Shown here piece by piece: positions 1 to 5,559 of a stretch of DNA of 24,163 bases. The DNA comes from Sphingomonas sp. CCH10-B3. GTDB lineage: Bacteria > Pseudomonadota > Alphaproteobacteria > Sphingomonadales > Sphingomonadaceae. Location of the stretch: the NCBI RefSeq assembly GCF_001556185.1, contig NZ_LSIJ01000078.1:1-24163 (forward strand), read 5' to 3'. A program made the translations under genes and the position numbers. The notes beneath the pieces are model-generated. The model was given only the letters and a program-made list of their open reading frames with translations, did no database searches and was not told the DNA's origin. Within the stretch, counting starts at the first letter, position 1; every line of letters begins with the position of its first letter.

Positions 1-1
1 C

Positions 2-100
2 CCGCCCAGCGGCGGTGGTGGCGCGCACGAGAACCGCCAGCCCTATTTGGCAATGGGTTTCTTCATTTCGGTCAATGGCACATTTCCGGTCCGGCCATAA
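2..100 (+). CDS. C-terminal fragment of a phage tail collar / Mdp-type protein (5' end outside window)
   Basis: An open frame enters from the left edge and stops at TAA 98-100, giving 32 residues. They read as a glycine-rich turn, then HENRQPYLAMGFFISVNG and a final FPVRP. This matches the conserved C-terminus of the tail-collar / microcystin-dependent protein (Mdp) family, which typically ends in HENRxPYLALNxxIALxGxFP. Such proteins resemble the tail-fibre collar domain and also occur as chromosomal genes outside prophages. Only the tail is visible, so total length, signal peptide and partner genes cannot be judged. The gene converges on the tRNA-Gln gene 14 bp downstream. The family match rests on a short motif but is specific. 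Confidence 0.6.
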   Translation, partial: PPSGGGGAHENRQPYLAMGFFISVNGTFPVRP

Positions 101-114
101 CAGCCCCGGCTTGT

Positions 115-188
115 TGGATGCCCCGTGAGGATTCGAACCTCAATTAACGGAGTCAGAGTCCGTGGTCTTACCTTTAGACGACGGGGCA
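115..188 (-). tRNA. tRNA-Gln (anticodon CUG)
   Basis: On the minus strand the sequence folds as a full cloverleaf. The 7-bp acceptor stem is TGCCCCG/CGGGGCA and the anticodon stem is ACGGA/TCCGT. The 7-nt loop CTCTGAC places CTG at the anticodon, reading CAG. The T arm contains GGTTCGAATCC, and the CCA end is encoded (positions 115-117). A 5' U1-A72 pair is typical of bacterial tRNA-Gln. A TTGACA/TAAGCG promoter lies just upstream. Confidence 0.95.
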
Positions 189-198
189 ACGCTGGCGC

Positions 199-227
199 CG
201 CTTAAGCGGGCGGCCTGCGGCTGTCAA
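199..227 (-). promoter_or_regulatory. Promoter of tRNA-Gln
   Basis: On the minus strand there is a perfect -35 TTGACA (plus-strand 222-227), a 17-bp spacer and a -10-like TAAGCG (199-204). The expected start site is about 4-6 nt before the mature tRNA 5' end at 188. The same TTGAC-N17-TAAG arrangement precedes rpoZ, which supports both assignments. Confidence 0.6.
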
Positions 228-359
228 CGTGGGCATTGCGGCGTCGGCGGATTCGTCATCCCTGCCGCGCTTGCCGCCCCCGTCCGGCTGCGGTATCGTG
301 CGTGCCAAGCACCGGAGGGGGTATAAGCCCCGGGCCGGAAACACTTATGGTGACACGGC

Positions 360-1418
360 ATGGGGCAATTTTCCGCCCAAGCGCCGACGGGGCGTGAGTC
401 GACAGGACATGAAGGCAGGCGGGCCAAGGCGGCGCCCATGCCCCCTAGTGGCAATCGCTGGCCCGACATGCGCCACTATGCTGCGCTCGATCTCGGCACC
501 AACAATTGTCGGTTGTTGATCGCGCGGCCGGCGGGGTCGGGCTTCGCCGTCGTCGATGCCTTTTCGCGCATCGTCCGGCTCGGCGAAGGCCTTGCTGCGA
601 CCGGGCGACTGAGCGACGCCGCCATGGACCGCACCATCGCCGCGCTCGCGATCTGCGCCGACAAGCTGCGCCGTCGCAACGTCGTGCTCGCGCGCTCGGT
701 CGCGACCGAGGCGTGTCGGCGGGCATCGAACGGCGCCGAATTTATCGAACGCGCCTATCGCGAGACCGGGATCGCGCTCGACGTCATCACGGCTGAAGAG
801 GAAGCGCGGCTGGCCGTGCTCGGCTGTCACATCCTGCTCGAACCCGGCGACGATCCCGCGCTGGTGTTCGACATCGGCGGCGGCTCGACCGAGCTGGTGC
901 TGGTCGATACGCGCACCACGGTGCCGACCGTGCTCGACTGGCACAGCACGCCCTGGGGCGTCGTCTCGCTGACCGAAAGTGCCGGGACCGGCGAAGGCGC
1001 CGACGGGCGCGCTGCCGTCTACGCGCGGATGCGCGCGCTGGTCGGCGAGAGCATGGCGCCCTTTGCCGAACGCCTGCCACGCGGGATCAAGCGACCGCGC
1101 CTGCTCGGAACCTCGGGCACCGTGACGACGCTGGCGAGCGTGCACCTTGCGCTCGACCGTTATGACCGCGCGGCGGTGGACGGGTTGATCGTGCCGGCGA
1201 CCGCCATGCGCGCGATCAGCGCCGATCTGGCGCGCAAGTCGATCGCCGAACGCGCTCAGCTGCCCTGCATCGGCACCGAACGCGCCGATCTGGTGGTGGC
1301 GGGTTGCGCGATTCTGGAGACGATCCTCGACCTGTGGCCGGCTGAACGGCTGGGGGTTGCCGACCGCGGCATCCGCGAAGGCATTTTGCGGCGGCTGATG
1401 CAGGGGTCCGACACTTGA
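360..1418 (+). CDS. Ppx/GppA family phosphatase (exopolyphosphatase / pppGpp phosphatase-like)
   Basis: This 352-aa protein belongs to the ASKHA-fold Ppx/GppA family, which hydrolyses polyphosphate or converts pppGpp to ppGpp. The phosphate-1 loop is ALDLGTNNCRLLIA at residues 41-54. An SVATEACRRA segment follows, and the phosphate-2 loop is FDIGGGSTELVLVD. A later LLGTSGTVTTLA motif completes the nucleotide fold. At about 350 residues it has the short single-module architecture common in alphaproteobacteria, lacking the C-terminal HD-like extension of E. coli Ppx. The start is uncertain: ATG 360 gives a 36-residue basic leader, while ATG 438 (preceded by an AAGG) and ATG 468 (directly before the conserved MRHYAALDLG) are also possible. 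It lies 24 bp upstream of rlmE and is probably cotranscribed. Polyphosphatase and pppGpp-ase activity cannot be separated from sequence alone. Confidence 0.9.
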   Translation: MGQFSAQAPTGRESTGHEGRRAKAAPMPPSGNRWPDMRHYAALDLGTNNCRLLIARPAGSGFAVVDAFSRIVRLGEGLAATGRLSDAAMDRTIAALAICADKLRRRNVVLARSVATEACRRASNGAEFIERAYRETGIALDVITAEEEARLAVLGCHILLEPGDDPALVFDIGGGSTELVLVDTRTTVPTVLDWHSTPWGVVSLTESAGTGEGADGRAAVYARMRALVGESMAPFAERLPRGIKRPRLLGTSGTVTTLASVHLALDRYDRAAVDGLIVPATAMRAISADLARKSIAERAQLPCIGTERADLVVAGCAILETILDLWPAERLGVADRGIREGILRRLMQGSDT

Positions 1419-1442
1419 GCCGCTGTCGATGAGCCACAGCAG

Positions 1443-2114
1443 GTGAGCCGCGGCGGATCGGGCGGCCGTACCCGCGTACGCACGTCGCGCGGGCGGTCGC
1501 CGCAATCGACGCGCTGGCTCGAGCGCCAGCTCAACGACCCTTATGTCAAGCGCGCCAAAGCCGAAGGCTATCGCAGCCGCGCGGCATACAAGCTGATCGA
1601 GCTCGATGAACGCTTCGGCTTTCTGAAAGGCGTCAAGCGCGTCGTCGATCTGGGAATCGCGCCCGGCGGCTGGAGCCAGGTCGTGCGCAAGCAGGTGCCC
1701 GGCGCCGCGATTGTCGGCATCGACCTGCTGCCGGTCGATCCGATCGACGGCGTGACGATTTTCCAGTTCGATTTCAATGACGCGCGCGCGCCCGAATTGC
1801 TGCGCGAAGCGCTCGACGGCGCCGCCGATCTCGTCTTGTCAGACATGGCCGCAAATACCGTCGGCCATCCGCAGACCGACCATCTGCGCACGATGGGTCT
1901 GGTCGAGAATGCCGCTGCCTTTTGCTACGATGTGCTGCGGCCGGGCGGCGCCTTTGTCGCCAAGGTGCTGGCGGGTGGCGCCGACAGCACGCTCGTCGCC
2001 GAGCTGAAGCGCAATTTCGCCACCGTCAAGCACGCCAAGCCGCCTGCCAGCCGCAAGGATTCGAGCGAATGGTACGTCGTGGCGCAGGGGTTCAAGGGCG
2101 AGGCGCCGAAATAG
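1443..2114 (+). CDS. rlmE: 23S rRNA (uridine-2552-2'-O)-methyltransferase RlmE/FtsJ
   Basis: RlmE methylates the 2'-OH of U2552 in the 23S rRNA A-loop using S-adenosylmethionine, late in 50S assembly. The 223-aa product has the SAM-binding motif VVDLGIAPGGWSQVV at residues 67-81. The family's catalytic tetrad is recognisable as K50, D134 (in LSDMA), K174 (in FVAKVL) and E209 (in SSEWY), with the same spacing as the E. coli enzyme except for a slightly longer basic N-terminus. The start is GTG at 1443; the ATG at 1429 hits a stop after five codons. The stop codon lies inside a perfect 10-bp inverted repeat. The gene follows the Ppx/GppA gene closely and probably shares its transcript. Confidence 0.95.
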   Translation: MSRGGSGGRTRVRTSRGRSPQSTRWLERQLNDPYVKRAKAEGYRSRAAYKLIELDERFGFLKGVKRVVDLGIAPGGWSQVVRKQVPGAAIVGIDLLPVDPIDGVTIFQFDFNDARAPELLREALDGAADLVLSDMAANTVGHPQTDHLRTMGLVENAAAFCYDVLRPGGAFVAKVLAGGADSTLVAELKRNFATVKHAKPPASRKDSSEWYVVAQGFKGEAPK

Positions 2115-2129
2115 CCCCGCTATTTCGGC
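2105..2129 (+). terminator. Perfect 10-bp hairpin containing the rlmE stop codon
   Basis: The arms GCCGAAATAG (2105-2114) and CTATTTCGGC (2120-2129) are exactly complementary around a 5-nt loop. The TAG stop forms the end of the left arm. No U-tract follows, so it may be a U-less terminator or a 3'-end-protecting structure. It partly overlaps the next hairpin (2126-2138), so the two could compete. Confidence 0.5.
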
Positions 2130-2186
2130 TCGCAGCCGAGCCCCGGCCGGCGTGCGCAGCACGACCGACGGCGCGGCTTCGCCGCG
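2126..2186. repeat. REP-like cluster of three small hairpins
   Basis: Three short perfect hairpins sit between rlmE and the 3' end of the next gene: CGGCT/AGCCG (2126-2138), CGTGC/GCACG (2151-2163) and CGCGGC/GCCGCG (2172-2186). The last is the exact reverse complement of the hairpin at 3359-3373, on the other side of the neighbouring gene. It is best described as a palindromic intergenic element. Confidence 0.45.
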
Positions 2187-2199
2187 ACGCTTCCAACCC

Positions 2200-3294
2200 T
2201 CATTTGACCGCGCACACCGCCATCCGCCGCGCCAAGGCGATCGTCTTCGGCCCGAGCGCGGGGGCATCTTCTGCTTTCCCATAGGCCTTCAGCCCGCGAT
2301 AGGCATTGATGAAGGCCGCTCCGGTCGGATCACGGATCAGCGCGGCAATCGCGCTCGTCCCCCGCTCGCGCTCGATCGCCTTGGCCATCACATAGCCGAG
2401 CGAATAGAGAATCTCGTCGCCGTAAAAGCCGAGGCCATAGATGTCGTCATAGGTGAGCGCGCGCGTCGCCAGCGCATGCGACGACAGTTCGAGCAGCGTG
2501 ACACTGCGGCTGACCAGGCTGACATTGCGCGCGAATTTGCGGCGCTCGTCGGCGACTGCGCCCTTGGCATCCTTGGGCAATGCGAGCACGTCCCCCACGG
2601 CGCTTGCCGTCCCCTCCAGCATCAGCGAGCCGAACAGATCGTCGACATGCGCCGGGGCAGCTATCCGCTTCAGGCATTGGCCGATCGCCGCCTGCCGCGC
2701 CTTGGTGGGGGCCGCAGCACCTTGGACCGCGTGATAAAGCTCATGCTCCAATATCGTCGCGGCGAGCACTGCATCGGGGAAATAATCGAGGTTTAGGAAG
2801 AATTGCGGATCGCCGGACGCAAATCCTCCAGAAGTGCCGCCAACGACGAAATAGCCGGTGATGGCGGTGTCGAGCCCCGGCGGCGTGTAGAGCGCGATCC
2901 GCCGCTTGGCCGCGTCGATCAGCCCGGTCGACGGATTTTCGAGTTCGGCCAGCACCTGGCGCAACTGCGCGATATGCGGGCGCACGCGACCGAAGGCGAA
3001 CTTGCTGGGGTCTGGCGCTGCATCGTCGCCGCGCGCGGCCGCCATCAGCGCGGTGGCGAAGCTTTCGTCATCGGCGGCGCGGCCATAGCTTTTGGCCTTG
3101 CGGATCAGCCCCTGATTGCCCGGCAGCCGCGCAATCGTCCGGGCCCGGTCGAGATCGAGGTTGGGCGTTTCGAGCGCGTCGAGCACTGCACGCGCGGCAC
3201 TGGCATCGATGTTGAGCTTCAGGTCCGCGGCACGTGCGGGGAACGCGATGGCCAAGGCCGCGAGCGCGACCAGCAAGGTGCGGAGAAATGTCAC
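2200..3294 (-). CDS. Secreted/periplasmic putative zinc metallopeptidase (HExxH, DUF5700-like)
   Basis: The product is 364 aa from the GTG at 3294, chosen because an AGGGAG Shine-Dalgarno lies 6 nt upstream; a TTG at 3300 would abut it. Residues 1-22 form a signal peptide ending ARA before ADLKL, so the protein is exported. A gluzincin-like motif, HELYH, lies at residues 184-188, and a downstream LEGTA (E227) could supply the third zinc ligand. The central region TAITGYFVVGGTSGGFA followed by FFLNLDYF resembles the DUF5700 family of putative zinc-dependent peptidases, as I recall it. No substrate can be proposed. The gene stands alone, flanked on both sides by related palindromic elements. 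Confidence 0.7.
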   Translation of the reverse strand: MTFLRTLLVALAALAIAFPARAADLKLNIDASAARAVLDALETPNLDLDRARTIARLPGNQGLIRKAKSYGRAADDESFATALMAAARGDDAAPDPSKFAFGRVRPHIAQLRQVLAELENPSTGLIDAAKRRIALYTPPGLDTAITGYFVVGGTSGGFASGDPQFFLNLDYFPDAVLAATILEHELYHAVQGAAAPTKARQAAIGQCLKRIAAPAHVDDLFGSLMLEGTASAVGDVLALPKDAKGAVADERRKFARNVSLVSRSVTLLELSSHALATRALTYDDIYGLGFYGDEILYSLGYVMAKAIERERGTSAIAALIRDPTGAAFINAYRGLKAYGKAEDAPALGPKTIALARRMAVCAVK

Positions 3295-3352
3295 CGGCAA
3301 CTCCCTTTGGGTGGGTTGCTAGTGGAATAGCTTGATTACGACTGTAGTCAAC

Positions 3353-3410
3353 GAGTGCCGCGGCGAAGCCGCGTCGTCTACCGGGGCATCAGCCCCGCCG
3401 TCCGGCACTC
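3353..3410. repeat. Three-way-junction palindromic element
   Basis: An outer stem GAGTGCC/GGCACTC (3353-3359 with 3404-3410) encloses two perfect hairpins: CGCGGC-GAA-GCCGCG (3359-3373) and CGGGGC-ATCA-GCCCCG (3382-3397). The first hairpin is the exact reverse complement of the one at 2172-2186. The fold resembles a miniature cloverleaf and is not explained by any coding region. Confidence 0.5.
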
Positions 3411-3421
3411 GGCTAATCCTC

Positions 3422-3442
3422 GGCTAGCGCGACGCGCTAGCC
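3422..3442 (-). terminator. Perfect palindrome downstream of rpoZ
   Basis: GGCTAGCGCG and CGCGCTAGCC are exact inverted repeats around one central base. Realistically this is an 8-bp stem with a 5-nt loop. It starts 14 bp after the rpoZ stop codon and is a candidate transcript end, although no U-tract follows on the minus strand. Confidence 0.45.
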
Positions 3443-3455
3443 TTGGGCCTCGTGC

Positions 3456-3800
3456 TCAACCTTCGTAATCGGCGCCCAGATTCTGGTTGCGCGGCGGGGC
3501 CGCGGCAGTGAGGCGCAGCGCTTCGGCCGAGGCCGAAAGCGAGCCGATTTCGTCCGGCGCATCGTCATCATCGACCTGAACGCGCTGCAGGCTCTGGACG
3601 AGCGCTTCCTCGAGATGCGTCGGCCGCACTGTTTCCTCGGCGATCTCACGCAAGGCGACGACCGGATTTTTGTCGCGGTCGCGATCGATAGTCAATTCGG
3701 CGCCGCCCGAGATCTGGCGTGCGCGCTGCGCCGCCAGCAGCACGAGATCGAAACGGTTCGGAATCTTGTCGACGCAATCTTCGACGGTAACGCGCGCCAT
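3456..3800 (-). CDS. rpoZ: DNA-directed RNA polymerase omega subunit
   Basis: Omega is the small subunit that chaperones beta-prime into RNA polymerase. The 114-aa product begins [20 protein letters not shown], then has [14 protein letters not shown] and the segment [15 protein letters not shown], which together are diagnostic for alphaproteobacterial RpoZ. The C-terminal half beyond residue 70 is acidic and less conserved, as usual in this class. A clear promoter (TTGACT-N17-TAAGCC) lies 30-60 bp upstream. In many relatives rpoZ neighbours a RelA/SpoT-type gene; none is visible here, and downstream there are only palindromic sequences. Confidence 0.95.
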   Translation of the reverse strand: MARVTVEDCVDKIPNRFDLVLLAAQRARQISGGAELTIDRDRDKNPVVALREIAEETVRPTHLEEALVQSLQRVQVDDDDAPDEIGSLSASAEALRLTAAAPPRNQNLGADYEG

Positions 3801-3830
3801 CGCTTGTCCTTGTCTGTCTGCAAGCGCGCG

Positions 3831-3859
3831 GGCTTAGGCGGTCGGTCTGGTGGAGTCAA
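3831..3859 (-). promoter_or_regulatory. Promoter of rpoZ
   Basis: On the minus strand -35 TTGACT (3854-3859) and -10 TAAGCC (3831-3836) are separated by exactly 17 bp. The predicted leader before the rpoZ ATG is about 24 nt. The -10 form matches that of tRNA-Gln. Confidence 0.6.
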
Positions 3860-3919
3860 GAAATTCGCCGGTTTGGCGAAGGGGGTTGCGCGGCGTGCAC
3901 CAACGCCTAAGCGGAGCAG

Positions 3920-4237
3920 ATGACGCGCGTCGGCCAAATCGCGGTGATCTTCATGTCGGTGCGCACCGATGCCGACGCGGAAGGCTATACCGCCGCCGCC
4001 GAGGCAATGGAAGCGCGCGCGGCGCTCCAGCCCGGCTATTGCGGCTTCCACAGCGCACGCGGTGCCGACGGGTTCGGCATCACCGTCAGCTATTGGGCGG
4101 ACGATGATTGTGCCAAGGCATGGCGCGACGACCCCGAACACCGGCGGATTCGCGAGGCGGGGCGCGCCCGCTGGTACCGCCATTATGAGCTGGTCGTCGC
4201 GCGCGTCGAGCGCGACTATGACTGGCAGCGCGCATGA
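3920..4237 (+). CDS. Antibiotic-biosynthesis-monooxygenase (ABM)-like small protein
   Basis: The 105-aa product resembles the dimeric alpha/beta-barrel ABM superfamily (heme-degrading monooxygenase-like). It has an initial strand GQIAVIFMSVRT, a helix rich in Ala/Glu, the central strand segment PGYCGFHSARG followed by FGITVSYWAD, and a helix with the typical HRRIREAGRARWYRHYEL pattern. No heme- or cofactor-binding residue can be assigned by eye, and members range from quinol monooxygenases to proteins of unknown role. A GGAG precedes the ATG by 4 nt. A possible TTGCGC-N16-TAAGCG promoter (3886-3913) would start transcription within a few bases of the ATG, making the mRNA nearly leaderless. 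Its stop overlaps the MFS gene start (ATGA), so the two are translationally coupled. Confidence 0.75.
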   Translation: MTRVGQIAVIFMSVRTDADAEGYTAAAEAMEARAALQPGYCGFHSARGADGFGITVSYWADDDCAKAWRDDPEHRRIREAGRARWYRHYELVVARVERDYDWQRA

Positions 4238-5559
4238 GCCGGGCGGGCGGCTTCGACCGCGACTTCGCGCTGATGTTCATGGTGATGCTGACGATCGCGG
4301 CGGGCAACACTGCGCTGCAATCGGTGCTGCCGGCGCTGGGGCGATCGCTGCACGTGCCCGACAGCGGCGTTGCGGCGGCCTTTTCGGTATCCGCACTACT
4401 GTGGGTGATCGCGGCGCCCTTCTGGGCAAGCCGGTCGGACCGGCAGGGGCGCCGCGCGATGATCCTGCTCGGCATGGGCGGCTTTGTCGTGTCGCTGACC
4501 TTGTGCGGCCTGTTCCTGACGGCGGGAATCAACGGCTGGATCAGCGGCCCGGCCGCCTTTGTCGCCTTCATCGGCGGGCGGCTGGTGTACGGGACGTTCG
4601 GCTCGGCGGCGCCGCCAGCGGTGCAAGCGCTGGTCGCCGGCCGCACGACGCGCGCCGAACGCACCAAGGCACTGACACTGATCGGCTCGGCGTTCGGGCT
4701 TGGTACCATTTTGGGGCCAGCAGTCGCGCCCTATCTGGTGCTCGGCAGCGTCGGTGGCGTGCAGATCGGCCTCGCCGGGCCTGCCTTTATCGGCGCGCTG
4801 TTCGGGCTGGTGATGGTGATCGCAGTCCAGCGAATGCTCGCCGACGATGGCGGGATGGCGGCAGCGCACGGCGCGGCGACTGCCTATCCGTCGATCGGCG
4901 GCCAGTCGACCGGCGCCAGCATCACGGCGGCCACCGCGGAAGGGATCGAGAAGGTCGGCTATTTCGATCCCCGTATCCGTGGCTGGATGATCGCAGGGCT
5001 GGTGATGGGTCATGCCCAGGCGATGACCGGCCAGACGATCGGTTTCCTCGTGATCGACCGTCTCCATCTGGCGCCGGTCGAAGCGCTCCAGCCGACCGGG
5101 CTGGTGCTGATCTTGGGGGCGAGCGCTGCACTGTTGGTGCAATGGGGGCTGATCCCGCTGCTCAACCTCGATCCACGGCGGCTCGTGCTGGTCGGGCTGG
5201 TGGCAGCCGCCATCGGCACGGTGCTGACGGGTATCGCGACATCGCTTTATGGCATCGCGCTGGCCTTTGCGCTCGCGTCCGCAGGATTTGGCTTCACCCG
5301 CCCCGGTTTTACCGCCGGATCGTCGCTGGCGGTCGGCCCCGGCGGGCAAGGATCGGTCGCGGGCAAGGTCACGTCGATCAATGGCGCATCGTTCGTGCTC
5401 GGGCCGTCGATCGGGGTGGGCCTGTACGAAATGTACAAGCCCTTCCCCTATCTGGTGGCGGCGGCCGCGCTGGTGCTGATGCTCGGCTATGCCTGGGTGG
5501 CGCTGAAAAACCCTATTCGATCGGCGTCGAGCGAGGACGAAGCTGACCCGGTGATATGA
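4234..5559 (+). CDS. Major facilitator superfamily transporter
   Basis: This 441-aa inner-membrane protein has many hydrophobic segments, consistent with 12 transmembrane helices. The MFS motif A between helices 2 and 3 is visible as ASRSDRQGRRAMILLG. Helix 4 carries GGRLVYGTFGSAAPPAVQALVAGRT, and helix 5 carries the motif-C-like AFGLGTILGPAVAPYL, which points to the drug/proton antiporter (exporter) side of the superfamily. A longer loop of about 60 residues separates the two six-helix halves. It starts in a 4-bp overlap with the ABM-like gene, suggesting the two act together, possibly a modifying or sensing protein plus efflux. The last 47 bp overlap the convergent Cdc48-like gene. The substrate is unknown. 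Confidence 0.88.
   Translation: MSRAGGFDRDFALMFMVMLTIAAGNTALQSVLPALGRSLHVPDSGVAAAFSVSALLWVIAAPFWASRSDRQGRRAMILLGMGGFVVSLTLCGLFLTAGINGWISGPAAFVAFIGGRLVYGTFGSAAPPAVQALVAGRTTRAERTKALTLIGSAFGLGTILGPAVAPYLVLGSVGGVQIGLAGPAFIGALFGLVMVIAVQRMLADDGGMAAAHGAATAYPSIGGQSTGASITAATAEGIEKVGYFDPRIRGWMIAGLVMGHAQAMTGQTIGFLVIDRLHLAPVEALQPTGLVLILGASAALLVQWGLIPLLNLDPRRLVLVGLVAAAIGTVLTGIATSLYGIALAFALASAGFGFTRPGFTAGSSLAVGPGGQGSVAGKVTSINGASFVLGPSIGVGLYEMYKPFPYLVAAAALVLMLGYAWVALKNPIRSASSEDEADPVI

Noticed and set aside
345..1505. Long open frame antisense to the Ppx/GppA gene
   Set aside because: It is rich in Arg, His, Gln and Asp with no family motif, and mirrors a clearly conserved gene; this is typical of GC-rich third-position shadows.
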